NCBI RefSeq assembly: GCF_003935425.1
Contig: NZ_RHQN01000004.1
Coordinates: 349,314-413,313 of the forward strand
From: Pseudomonas sp. v388
Lineage (GTDB): Bacteria; Pseudomonadota; Gammaproteobacteria; Pseudomonadales; Pseudomonadaceae
Direction: 5' to 3'
DNA length: 64,000 bases
Shown: in pieces, positions 35,586 through 44,430 of the stretch
How the letters are laid out: each line of letters opens with the position of its first letter
Numbering within the stretch: the first letter of the stretch is position 1
Position numbers and translations under genes: made by a program
Notes under the pieces: generated by a model
Seen by the model: only the letters and a program-made list of their open reading frames with translations
What the model was told of the DNA's origin: nothing
Databases searched by the model: none

Positions 35586-37001
35586 TCAGTCAGCCGCAGC
35601 ACCGGGTTGATAACCACCGATCTGACCGTAAACGCCCGCGGCCCGCTTTCGCCGCAACAGGGCTATCACCAGGATCACGCCGGTCACGCCCGCCGTCATC
35701 AGCGTTTCGTACCGATAGTTGGGGCTGATCAGCATGTAGCCCAGCACGAGGCTGATCAGGGCGATGACGAACCATGTCAGCCAGGGAAACAGCCACATCT
35801 TGAAGGTCAGGACATGGCCATTTTTCTCCAGCATCGCTCGCATACGCAGTTGCGAGACGGCGATCACCAGATAGACCAGCAACGCGATGGCGCCGGTAGT
35901 GGACAGCAGGAAACCGAAAACCTTGCCGGGGAATGCGTAGTTGACGAAACAGCCGACGAAACCGGCCAGGGTCGAAAGCAGCACCGCGACGGTTGGCACG
36001 CCGCTGCCGGAAATACGCTTGATCGCCGTTGGCGCTTCGCCCCGCGCGCCCAGGGAATAGAGCATGCGCGACGCGGTATACAGGCCCGAATTCATGCAAC
36101 TGGTCACCGCGACGAACACCACCACGTCGACCATCAGCTTGGCGCCCGGCACGTTGAGGATTTCCAGCGCTCGTTGAAAGGAACCTACCTGCAACAGCCG
36201 GGGATCGTCCCATGCCACCAGCGAGACGATGCAGAAAATCGAGAAGACGTAGAAGATCGCGATGCGATACACCACCAGATTGGTGGCCTTGCGGATTTTC
36301 TCCTTGGGGTTCGCAGTTTCGTCAGCCGCGATGGTGACGATTTCCGCGCCGAAGAACGAGAAGATGGTGATCAACACACCGCCAAGCACAGCGCCGAAGC
36401 CGTTGGGCATGAAGCCGCCGCTTTGCCACAACTGCTGCACCCCGGAGGTTTCAGCCAGTGGCCAGAACCCCAGCAATGCCGAGCCGCAGACCAGAATGAA
36501 GGCCACAATGGCAATCACCTTGACCAGCGCGAACCAATACTCGAACTCCCCGAAATTCTTGACGCTGACCAGATTGGTCCCGGCCAGGATGATCATGATC
36601 AGAAAGGCGAACAGCCAGGAAGGCACGCCGGGCATCCAGGCGTGCAGGATATCGGCTCCGGCAATGGCTTCGACCGGGATGATCAGCACCCAGAACCACC
36701 AGTACAGCCAGCCGATGGTGAAACCGGCCCACGGGCCGATGGCCTGACCGGCGTAGGTCGAGAACGAGCCGCTGTTGGGATTGGCGATGGCCATCTCCCC
36801 CAGCATGCGCATGACCAGCAGCACCAGAAGCCCGGCGATGCCGTAGGAAATCAGAATGGCCGGACCCGCCGTGGCAATGGCATTGGACGAGCCGATGAAC
36901 AACCCCGCGCCAATGATGCCGGCAATGGAAATCATCGAGACCTGGCGCGAGGTCAGGCCGTGCTTCAGGGACCGTTGCCCGTTGTTTTTTTGAGAGACCA
37001 T
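35586..37001 (-). CDS. APC-family amino acid permease (GabP-like)
   Basis: This 471-residue protein has 12 hydrophobic segments. Start MVSQKNNGQRSLKHGLTSRQVSMISIAGIIGAGLFIGSSNAI (the APC helix-1 signature), with 'FFGAEIVTIAADETANPKEKI' on the loop after the sixth helix, as in GabP/AnsP transporters. The ATG at 37001 has GAGG about 8 nt upstream; a GTG at 37007 is the alternative. It is the third minus-strand gene after amaB and amaA, separated by about 250 bp, so it may import lysine, pipecolate or a related zwitterion. Confidence 0.85.
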   Translation of the reverse strand: MVSQKNNGQRSLKHGLTSRQVSMISIAGIIGAGLFIGSSNAIATAGPAILISYGIAGLLVLLVMRMLGEMAIANPNSGSFSTYAGQAIGPWAGFTIGWLYWWFWVLIIPVEAIAGADILHAWMPGVPSWLFAFLIMIILAGTNLVSVKNFGEFEYWFALVKVIAIVAFILVCGSALLGFWPLAETSGVQQLWQSGGFMPNGFGAVLGGVLITIFSFFGAEIVTIAADETANPKEKIRKATNLVVYRIAIFYVFSIFCIVSLVAWDDPRLLQVGSFQRALEILNVPGAKLMVDVVVFVAVTSCMNSGLYTASRMLYSLGARGEAPTAIKRISGSGVPTVAVLLSTLAGFVGCFVNYAFPGKVFGFLLSTTGAIALLVYLVIAVSQLRMRAMLEKNGHVLTFKMWLFPWLTWFVIALISLVLGYMLISPNYRYETLMTAGVTGVILVIALLRRKRAAGVYGQIGGYQPGAAAD

Positions 37002-37252
37002 GTTCACACCTCAACGTGGAAATAAGCGTTGTTATAGGCGCGGCTGTATCACCGCTTATGGGCTTACCCGTGGATGGAGTTCGCAAGATAGCGGCGTGTA
37101 AAGCGTGAAGAACGGCGGCCACGGCAAAGCCGGGCAAGTGAATAACTGGCCATTTGGAGTTCCTTGTATTGATTTCGGACGGCAGCTGAAACGAACAGGA
37201 GATTTATTGTTTTATGGCTTTTCTTTATTAGTTTTGGGATAAGCGCTGCGGC

Positions 37253-38539
37253 TCAAAGCACCACGCGCAAACACTGTCCGGCGTGATACAGGGTGAAGCC
37301 GGCGTCATAGGCCAGGGTGCGCAACCCGCTCCCGGTCACTTTGCGGCTGCTGGTGAAGTTTACCGGCAAGGCCCTGGCATCGTTGGTCAACAGATAGTCG
37401 GCGAAGCATTTGCCTACCAGCGTTCCGGTGGTCACTCCGCGACCGTTGAACCCGGTAGCCGCCAGCAGACCAGGCGCCGGTTCGAACAGGCGCAACAGAT
37501 GGTCCGGCGTGAAACCGATACGGCCGGTCCAGGTGCATTCCCATTCCACCTTGCCCAATTGCGGGAAGTAGTGCTGCTGGATACGGTCGGCCCATCGGCG
37601 AATGAACCACAGCGGGTAGTGACCGGCGTTGCCCAGGCTGCCAAGCAATAACCGTCCATGGGCGTCGCGACGAATGCTGCTCAACACCGTGCGGGTGTCC
37701 CACGAACCCTGACCACCGGGCAGGATCGCCTGCTGAGCGGCGCCGGTCAGTGGCGTGGAGGCCACTTGGTAATAGTAACCGGCGAAAATGTGGTCCTTGA
37801 CGTCGGTCCAGTCTCCTTCGGTGTAGGCATTGGACGCGATGACCACCTTTTCGGCGCGCACGCTGCCGCTGTCGGTGGAGACCTTCCAGCCATCCTCGGT
37901 GCGTTGCAGCCCGGTGACCGGCGAGTGGCCGTACAGCTCGCCGCCACGCGCCACTACGTTGAACGCCATGCCCGAGACATAAGCCATCGGGTTCAGCGTT
38001 CCGGCGCGATGGTCGAGCAACGCGGCCTCGACCTTGTCGGTGCCGCACGCCTCTTCACAGGCCTTGCCGGTCAGTAGTTCAAGATTGGCGCCGCGACGTT
38101 GCCACTGTTCGGCGCGGCTGCGCAGGTCCGCCACGCCTTTGGCGTTGTGGGCCATGTGCAGATTGCCGGTGCGGGTGTGCTGGCAGTCGATGCCGTACTT
38201 TTCGATGGTGTCGAACACCAGCGCGGGCGCGCCGCCCAGTGCGGTATTCAGGCGAGTTGCCTCGGCGCTGCCCAGCACCGCTTCCAGATCGTCCGGTGCC
38301 ACCCAGGTGCCGGCGTTGACCAGCCCGACATTGCGCCCCGAACCGCCGTGCCCCACCTGGTGCGCTTCGACCACACATACGGTTTTGCCGCCTTCAAGCA
38401 GACGCAGGGCAGCCGAGAGCCCGGTAAAACCACCGCCGACGATGCACACGTCCGCCGTACGTTCACCCGAAAGCCTTGGGCTGTCCGGGCGTTGCGGTGT
38501 CAGCTGTTCCCAGAGACAACCTTGAGCCAATTGCGCCAT
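37253..38539 (-). CDS. amaA: FAD-dependent L-pipecolate oxidase AmaA
   Basis: This 428-residue protein has the FAD dinucleotide motif 'VCIVGGGFTGLSAALRLLEGGKTVCVVE' (about 31-58) and the DadA-type C-terminal 'GFNGRGVTTGTLVGKCFADYLL'. The DadA/PuuB family alone is ambiguous (gamma-glutamylputrescine oxidase is the main alternative). The tight link to amaB and divergence from the LysR gene copy the P. putida amaA-amaB arrangement, where AmaA oxidises L-pipecolate to piperideine-6-carboxylate. It lies 80 bp after amaB. Confidence 0.85.
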   Translation of the reverse strand: MAQLAQGCLWEQLTPQRPDSPRLSGERTADVCIVGGGFTGLSAALRLLEGGKTVCVVEAHQVGHGGSGRNVGLVNAGTWVAPDDLEAVLGSAEATRLNTALGGAPALVFDTIEKYGIDCQHTRTGNLHMAHNAKGVADLRSRAEQWQRRGANLELLTGKACEEACGTDKVEAALLDHRAGTLNPMAYVSGMAFNVVARGGELYGHSPVTGLQRTEDGWKVSTDSGSVRAEKVVIASNAYTEGDWTDVKDHIFAGYYYQVASTPLTGAAQQAILPGGQGSWDTRTVLSSIRRDAHGRLLLGSLGNAGHYPLWFIRRWADRIQQHYFPQLGKVEWECTWTGRIGFTPDHLLRLFEPAPGLLAATGFNGRGVTTGTLVGKCFADYLLTNDARALPVNFTSSRKVTGSGLRTLAYDAGFTLYHAGQCLRVVL

Positions 38540-38619
38540 TCAAGAAACTCCAGACCCGATGCCTGTCAGTGAGGTGTGTGTCGCGGACCCGGCGCGCAGG
38601 CCGGATCGCAAAAAGGCGC

Positions 38620-40110
38620 TCAGTCGAACACGATGCCCTGCGCCAGCGGCAGCTCGCGGGAATAGTTGACGGTGTTGGTCTGGCGGCGCATGTAGGCTTT
38701 CCAGGCATCGGAGCCGGATTCACGACCGCCGCCGGTTTCCTTCTCGCCGCCGAACGCGCCGCCGATTTCCGCGCCGCTGGTGCCGATGTTGACGTTGGCG
38801 ATGCCGCAGTCGCTGCCGGCCGCGCTCTGGAAGGCTTCAGCTTCGCGCAGGTCGGTGGTGAAGATGCACGACGAGAGACCTTGCGGCACCTCGTTATTCA
38901 AGCACAGCGCTTCTTCGAACTCGTCATAAGCCAGCACATAGAGAATCGGCGCAAAGGTTTCGTGACGCACCACGTCGCTCTGGCTCGGCATCTCGATGAT
39001 GGCCGGGGTGACGTAGTAACCGTCGGGGTATTGATCCTGCAACTGACGCTCGCCGCCGAACACCTGGCCGCCTTCGTCACGCGCACGGGTCAGCGCATCC
39101 TGCATCGCCGCAAACGCCTGCTGGTCGATCAGCGGGCCGATCAGATTACCTTCGCGCGGGTCGCCGACCCGCACTTTGCCGTAGGCAGCCTTCACCCGCG
39201 CCACGACTTCGTCCTTGACCGAACGATGCACGATCAAACGACGCAAGGTAGTGCAACGCTGGCCGGCAGTACCGACGGCGCTGAACAGAATGCCGCGCAC
39301 CGCCAGGTCCAGATCGGCACTCGGTGCCAGGATCATCGCGTTGTTGCCGCCCAGTTCCAGGATGCTGCGCCCGAAACGCCCGGCGACCCGCGGCCCGACT
39401 TCGCGGCCCATGCGGGTGCTGCCAGTGGCGCTGACCAGGGCAACACGCGGGTCATCGACCAATGCTTCACCAGCCTGGCGATCACCAATGATCAATTGCG
39501 CGAGACCTTCAGGTGCGTCGCCGAAAATCTTCAGCGCCTTGTCGAACAGCGCCTGGCTGGCCAGTGCGGTGAGCGGGGTCTTTTCCGACGGTTTCCAGAT
39601 CACCGGATTGCCGCAGACCAGCGCCAGCGTGGTATTCCAGGCCCAGACGGCCACCGGGAAGTTGAAGGCGCTGATCACGCCGACCACGCCCAGTGGATGC
39701 CAGGTTTCCCGCATATGGTGACCGGGACGCTCCGAGGCGATGGTCAGGCCGTACAGCTGACGGGACAGACCGACCGCGAAATCGCAGATGTCGATCATTT
39801 CCTGAACTTCGCCCAGGCCTTCCTGAGTGATCTTGCCGGCCTCGATGGACACCAGCTCGCCAAGCGCCGCCTTATGTTCGCGCAGCACCTCGCCAAAAAT
39901 TCGCACCAGCTCGCCACGACGCGGAGCCGGTACGCTACGCCATTTCAGAAAGGCGGCGTGGGCGCGATCGATGCTGGCGGTCACCTGCGCCTTGTCCTGC
40001 AGCGTGACGGAAGCGATCCGGCTGCCATCGATGGGGGTGTGGACCGGATAAGTCCCTTCAGCGTAAGCGCTTTTCGCCACGCCCAGGCTTGCGAGCAACT
40101 CGGCAACCAT
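38620..40110 (-). CDS. amaB: Piperideine-6-carboxylate (aminoadipate semialdehyde) dehydrogenase AmaB
   Basis: This 496-residue aldehyde dehydrogenase starts at the ATG at 40110 (MVAELLASLGVAKS). It has 'SAFNFPVAVWAWNTTLALVCGNPVIWKPSEKTPL', 'ATGSTRMG', the catalytic glutamate in 'LELGGNNAMI', and the catalytic cysteine in 'TAGQRCTTLRRL'. The FNFPVAVW and NNA variants mark the antiquitin/AmaB subfamily, which oxidises alpha-aminoadipate semialdehyde to 2-aminoadipate. It is divergent from a LysR gene (145 bp). Confidence 0.92.
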   Translation of the reverse strand: MVAELLASLGVAKSAYAEGTYPVHTPIDGSRIASVTLQDKAQVTASIDRAHAAFLKWRSVPAPRRGELVRIFGEVLREHKAALGELVSIEAGKITQEGLGEVQEMIDICDFAVGLSRQLYGLTIASERPGHHMRETWHPLGVVGVISAFNFPVAVWAWNTTLALVCGNPVIWKPSEKTPLTALASQALFDKALKIFGDAPEGLAQLIIGDRQAGEALVDDPRVALVSATGSTRMGREVGPRVAGRFGRSILELGGNNAMILAPSADLDLAVRGILFSAVGTAGQRCTTLRRLIVHRSVKDEVVARVKAAYGKVRVGDPREGNLIGPLIDQQAFAAMQDALTRARDEGGQVFGGERQLQDQYPDGYYVTPAIIEMPSQSDVVRHETFAPILYVLAYDEFEEALCLNNEVPQGLSSCIFTTDLREAEAFQSAAGSDCGIANVNIGTSGAEIGGAFGGEKETGGGRESGSDAWKAYMRRQTNTVNYSRELPLAQGIVFD

Positions 40111-40255
40111 GTTGATTCTCCTGCGTATTCCACTGGTTGAAATCATTGATGTGGGTCAGTATTGATCCGCCGCAGCCCTTGTCACAAACGACCATTTAGA
40201 AAAACATGATTCCGATATGGAATGAACTTATGCGTCTTGCACCCGGTAAAGCCTC

Positions 40256-41149
40256 ATGTCCAAGCGTTTGATGCCCTCGACGACCGCGCTGCAGTGTTTC
40301 GAGGCAGCGGCCCGCCACTTGAGCTTCACCCGCGCGGCCCAGGAACTGCACCTGACCCAGAGCGCGGTGAGCAAGCAGGTCGCGCAGCTTGAAGAGATGC
40401 TTTGCCATCCACTGTTCCAGCGCGTTCGCCGTCGCCTGCACCTGACGCCCGCCGGTGAGCTGTATATGGCCGAGGTCAACAAGATCCTGATCCAGGTCGA
40501 CATGTCGAGCCGCTACATTCTCACTTACGGCGGCGAAACAGAAGTGCTGAAGATCGCCACCCAGCCGACCTTCGGCGACCGCTGGCTGGTGCCCAATCTC
40601 AAGGGCTTCGGCGGCCGCAATCCAGGCATTCACCTGGACATTCGCAGCGAGCTGGAACCCTTCGATCTGGTGCGGGCCAAGGCGGATATTGCGTTCTTCT
40701 TCGGCCAAGGCACCTGGCCCGGCGCGACCTGCATCGAACTGTTCAAAGAGGAAGTGATTCCGGTCTGCGCGCCGGATCTGCTGCGCGGCCCGGCAGCCAG
40801 CGCCGAAGCCCTGACCGGCCACACGCTGCTGCAATGCACTTCGCGCCCGGAAGCGTGGCACGAGTGGTTTCTCGAACAGAATCTGCATTCCCAGAACAGC
40901 TATCACGGCCCGCGCTTCGACACTTTCTATATGTGCATTCGGGCAGCGCAAGCCGGTTGCGGGATTGCGCTGGTGCCGCGTTATCTGGTCAGCGACGAAC
41001 TGGCCGAAGGCAAGCTGGTCATCGCCTGGGATCACCCGATGCAGAGTGAAGGCTCGCACTTTCTCGCCCACGCCGAACACGCCGCCCAGGTGCCCAAGGT
41101 TCGCGCGTTCGTGGACTGGATCATCCAGCGGGTTGCCGCTCGCCCATAA
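40256..41149 (+). CDS. LysR-type regulator of lysine/pipecolate genes
   Basis: This 297-residue protein has the N-terminal helix-turn-helix 'LQCFEAAARHLSFTRAAQELHLTQSAVSKQVAQLEEML' and a GcvA-like effector domain. It starts at the ATG at 40256. It is divergent from amaB and upstream of the aminotransferase and hglS, so it is well placed to control both arms; this is inferred from position. The 40111-40255 gap should hold the paired promoters. Confidence 0.88.
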   Translation: MSKRLMPSTTALQCFEAAARHLSFTRAAQELHLTQSAVSKQVAQLEEMLCHPLFQRVRRRLHLTPAGELYMAEVNKILIQVDMSSRYILTYGGETEVLKIATQPTFGDRWLVPNLKGFGGRNPGIHLDIRSELEPFDLVRAKADIAFFFGQGTWPGATCIELFKEEVIPVCAPDLLRGPAASAEALTGHTLLQCTSRPEAWHEWFLEQNLHSQNSYHGPRFDTFYMCIRAAQAGCGIALVPRYLVSDELAEGKLVIAWDHPMQSEGSHFLAHAEHAAQVPKVRAFVDWIIQRVAARP

Positions 41150-41254
41150 GCTGACATCCCGAATTATTGGAATGACTCGGCGATTTTATTTCGTTTGCGG
41201 GGGCACGGCGTTGTTCGCTTAGATAGCGGCAACGCCAGCCAGCAGGATTACGTC

Positions 41255-42535
41255 ATGCCTTCGCCCATGTCCGCGCCCGACTCGTCTCGGAACTCATCCC
41301 TCAGCGAGTCCATCTCGTTCGTTCACCCGATCACGCTGTCCCATGGCCGGAACGCTGAAGTCTGGGACACCGCCGGCAAGCGCTACATCGATTTCGTCGG
41401 CGGCATCGGCGTGCTGAATCTGGGGCATTGCAACCCGCAGGTGGTCGAGGCCATACGCGAGCAGGCCGGCAAGCTGACCCACTACTGCTTCAACGCCACA
41501 CCCCATGCGCCTTACCGGGCATTCATCGAGCAACTGACCCGCTTCATTCCGGTCAATTACCCGGTGAGCGGCATGCTGACCAACAGCGGTGCGGAAGCGG
41601 CGGAAAACGCGTTGAAGATCGTTCGCGGCGCCACCGGCAAAACGGCGGTCATCGCCTTCGATGGCGGGTTTCATGGTCGCACCCTGGCGACGCTGAATCT
41701 CAACGGCAAAGTCGCGCCTTATAAACAGAAGGTCGGCGTGCTGCCGGGGCCGGTCTATCACATTCCCTTTCCCAGCGCGGATAACGGCGTTACCAGCGAG
41801 CAAGCGCTGCAGGCGCTGGAGCGGCTGTTCAGTGTCGAGATCGACGTCAACGATGTAGCCTGTTTCATCTTCGAACCGGTTCAGGGCGAAGGCGGTTTTC
41901 TGGCCTTGGAGCCGGATTTCGCCAAGGTCTTGCGGGCCTTTTGCGACAATCACGGCATCGTGCTGATTGCTGACGAAATCCAGTCCGGTTTCGGCCGCAG
42001 CGGCCAGCGCTTCGCGTTCAGCCGATTGGGCATCGAGCCGGACCTGATTCTGCTGGGCAAAAGCATTGCCGGCGGCGTGCCGCTGGGCGCGGTGGTCGGT
42101 CGTAAAGCGCTGCTGGACACCTTGCCCAAAGGCGGCCTGGGCGGCACCTATTCCGGCAACCCCATCGCCTGCGCCGCCGGCCTGGCTTCGCTGGCGCAGA
42201 TGAGCGACGAGAACCTGTCGTCCTGGGGCGAGTTGCAGGAAAACGCCATCGTTTCGCGCTACAACCAATGGCAGGCGCAAAACCTTTCTCCATGGCTGGG
42301 CCGGCTGACCGGCGTGGGCTGCATGCGCGGCATCGAACTGGCCGACCCCCAAGGCAAGCCTGCACCGCAGCAACTGGCGCAACTGCTGTCGTCCGCACGG
42401 GACGCCGGGCTGTTATTGATGCCCAGCGGCAAGTCGCGGCACATCATTCGCCTGCTGATTCCGTTGACCATCGAGCCTGATGTGCTGAATGAAGGCCTGG
42501 ATATCTTCGAGCATTGCCTGAAGGCGCTGGGCTGA
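41255..42535 (+). CDS. Class III aminotransferase, probable 2-aminoadipate transaminase
   Basis: This 426-residue PLP enzyme starts at the ATG at 41255, after AGGA. It has 'LTNSGAEAAENALKIVRGATGK', 'AFDGGFHGRTLATLNLNGK', 'LIADEIQSGFGRSG', and the PLP lysine in 'ILLGKSIAGGVPLGAV'. By sequence alone it is a GabT-like 4-aminobutyrate transaminase. Its place between the pipecolate genes and hglS argues for conversion of 2-aminoadipate to 2-oxoadipate. In P. putida, as I recall, this step is encoded elsewhere. Confidence 0.85.
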   Translation: MPSPMSAPDSSRNSSLSESISFVHPITLSHGRNAEVWDTAGKRYIDFVGGIGVLNLGHCNPQVVEAIREQAGKLTHYCFNATPHAPYRAFIEQLTRFIPVNYPVSGMLTNSGAEAAENALKIVRGATGKTAVIAFDGGFHGRTLATLNLNGKVAPYKQKVGVLPGPVYHIPFPSADNGVTSEQALQALERLFSVEIDVNDVACFIFEPVQGEGGFLALEPDFAKVLRAFCDNHGIVLIADEIQSGFGRSGQRFAFSRLGIEPDLILLGKSIAGGVPLGAVVGRKALLDTLPKGGLGGTYSGNPIACAAGLASLAQMSDENLSSWGELQENAIVSRYNQWQAQNLSPWLGRLTGVGCMRGIELADPQGKPAPQQLAQLLSSARDAGLLLMPSGKSRHIIRLLIPLTIEPDVLNEGLDIFEHCLKALG

Positions 42536-42573
42536 CTGAACATCCCTGGAATTTGTGCGGAGAAACGATCCAG

Positions 42574-43971
42574 ATGAACACAGCAAGATTCGCCAATCGT
42601 GATGAGATCCGAGCCGGGTTTTCCCGCGCCATGTCGCAGATGTACAAACAAGAAGTGCCGCTGTACGGCAAGCTGATGGAGCTGGTGGCCGAGGTCAACG
42701 ACGAGGTCATGAGCCACGACGGCCAGGTGCGGGACAGCCTGACCCGCACTGGTGAAATCCAGCGTCTGGACATGGAGCGCCATGGCGCGATCCGGGTCGG
42801 CACCGCGCAAGAGCTGTCCACCCTCGCCCGTCTGTTCGCGGTGATGGGCATGCAACCGGTAGGCTATTACGACCTGACGCCGGCCGGCGTGCCGGTGCAT
42901 TCCACGGCATTTCGCGCGGTCCATGAACAGGCGCTGCAAGTCAGCCCGTTTCGTGTCTTCACCTCACTCCTGCGCCTGGAACTGATCGAAAGCGCCGGCC
43001 TGCGCGAGTTCGCCGAATCGGTACTGAGCAAACGCGCGATTTTCACGCCACGGGCCATCGAGCTGATCGAGAAGCATGAAGCGGATGGTGGTCTGAACGA
43101 ATCCGACGCCGCGGACTTCATTCAACAGGCGTTGGAGACGTTCCGCTGGCACAGCACCGCCACCGTGTCGCTGGACGAGTACAAGCAGCTCAACGCTCAG
43201 CACCGACTGGTCGCCGACGTGGTGGCGTTCAGAGGGCCGCACATCAACCACCTGACCCCGCGCACCCTGGACATCGACCGGGTTCAGGCGCAGATGCCCG
43301 GCAAAGGCATTACGCCCAAGGCCGTGGTCGAAGGCCCGCCGCGGCGTCATTGCCCGATCCTGCTGCGCCAGACCAGTTTCAAGGCGCTGGAGGAAGCGAT
43401 CACGTTTGTCGGCCAATCCGGCAATGAGTCAGGCAGCCACTCCGCACGCTTCGGCGAGATCGAACAACGCGGCGCGGCGCTGACGCCCAAGGGCCGCGAG
43501 CTGTACGACCAGTTGCTCAACAGTGCTCGGGATGCGCTGGGCGAGTTTCCCAACGAAGGCAACGCCGTGCGCTACGCAGGGTTGCTGGAGCAGAGCTTCA
43601 AGGCGTTCCCCGACAGCTACGCAGACATGCGCACTGAAGGTCTGGCGTATTTCCGTTACTTCCCCACCGAACGAGGCTTAGCGGCACGCGGGCATCTGCC
43701 TGCAGATCTGGAGCAGTTGATAGAAGCCGGGCATGTGCGATTCGAGCCATTGGTGTACGAAGACTTCCTGCCGGTCAGCGCGGCGGGCATCTTTCAGTCC
43801 AACCTGGGAGACGACGCCCAATCCCATTACGCGACCGACTCCAATCAGGAAGACTTTCAGCGAGCGCTGGGCCGTACGACCATTAATGAACTGAAGCTCT
43901 ACGCCGACACCCAACAGCGCTCGGTCGCGCAATGCGCCGAGGTGTTGAGGCTGGAAGCGTTGGAACTGTAG
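42574..43971 (+). CDS. hglS: 2-oxoadipate dioxygenase/decarboxylase HglS (DUF1338)
   Basis: This 465-residue protein starts at the ATG at 42574 (MNTARFANRDEIR). It is a DUF1338/YdcJ protein. His70 and Arg74 ('ERHGAIRVG') and His226 ('GPHINH') fall at the positions I recall for the iron and substrate ligands of P. putida HglS; Glu295 in 'FGEIEQRG' would be the third metal ligand. The enzyme converts 2-oxoadipate to D-2-hydroxyglutarate. It ends the aminotransferase-hglS unit (38 bp apart). Confidence 0.92.
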   Translation: MNTARFANRDEIRAGFSRAMSQMYKQEVPLYGKLMELVAEVNDEVMSHDGQVRDSLTRTGEIQRLDMERHGAIRVGTAQELSTLARLFAVMGMQPVGYYDLTPAGVPVHSTAFRAVHEQALQVSPFRVFTSLLRLELIESAGLREFAESVLSKRAIFTPRAIELIEKHEADGGLNESDAADFIQQALETFRWHSTATVSLDEYKQLNAQHRLVADVVAFRGPHINHLTPRTLDIDRVQAQMPGKGITPKAVVEGPPRRHCPILLRQTSFKALEEAITFVGQSGNESGSHSARFGEIEQRGAALTPKGRELYDQLLNSARDALGEFPNEGNAVRYAGLLEQSFKAFPDSYADMRTEGLAYFRYFPTERGLAARGHLPADLEQLIEAGHVRFEPLVYEDFLPVSAAGIFQSNLGDDAQSHYATDSNQEDFQRALGRTTINELKLYADTQQRSVAQCAEVLRLEALEL

Positions 43972-43986
43972 CCACATTTCTTGTAA

Positions 43987-44072
43987 GAGGGAGCTTGCTC
44001 GCGACGACGAAATTACAGGCACGAATCTGTTGTGGATGTGCTGACGCCGTCGCGAGCAAGCTCCCTCCCACA
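43987..44072. repeat. Inverted REP pair
   Basis: 'gagggagcttgctcgcgacg' at 43987 faces 'cgtcgcgagcaagctccctc' at 44048 across about 40 bp of unrelated sequence. This is the Pseudomonas fluorescens-type REP doublet, downstream of hglS. Confidence 0.82.
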
Positions 44073-44088
44073 GGACTTGCGTCAAACC

Positions 44089-44118
44089 CGTGGGAGCGCC
44101 GCTCGGTCCGCTCCCACG
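44089..44118. terminator. Hairpin of REP-like sequence
   Basis: CGTGGGAGCG and CGCTCCCACG form a perfect 10-bp stem around a 10-nt loop. No T-tract follows, so it is a half-REP or weak terminator. Confidence 0.45.
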
Positions 44119-44430
44119 ACAACATTTCTGTGTTCTGAAAAACGCAACGATAAACAAAATTCGCAATATTGGTGTGCGACCTGCCGATATGCATACTGCG
44201 ATCGAAGGTGAATTCCGGATCGGTCGTTTTTCCACGGGCTCAGCCCGTAGAATAAGGCCTGCGATGGTCGCCCAAAGGGTTCGAAGCAGCCCTGGCGAAG
44301 CATTCCCCTCACTATAAAAACAGCCACGCTTAAAACTTCCGTACTGCCCTGAGTGCTTAACCGCGCTCACCTGAAAAACACAACAACGAACGAACGGCCG
44401 CAAGGTCATTCAGCAGGCAAGGGGATCAAC
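44119..44430. other. Upstream region of DUF3100 gene, no clear feature
   Basis: Lower-GC sequence at 44120-44200 suggests a promoter region, but I cannot fix -35/-10 boxes. No RNA gene or small ORF is supported. Confidence 0.35.
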
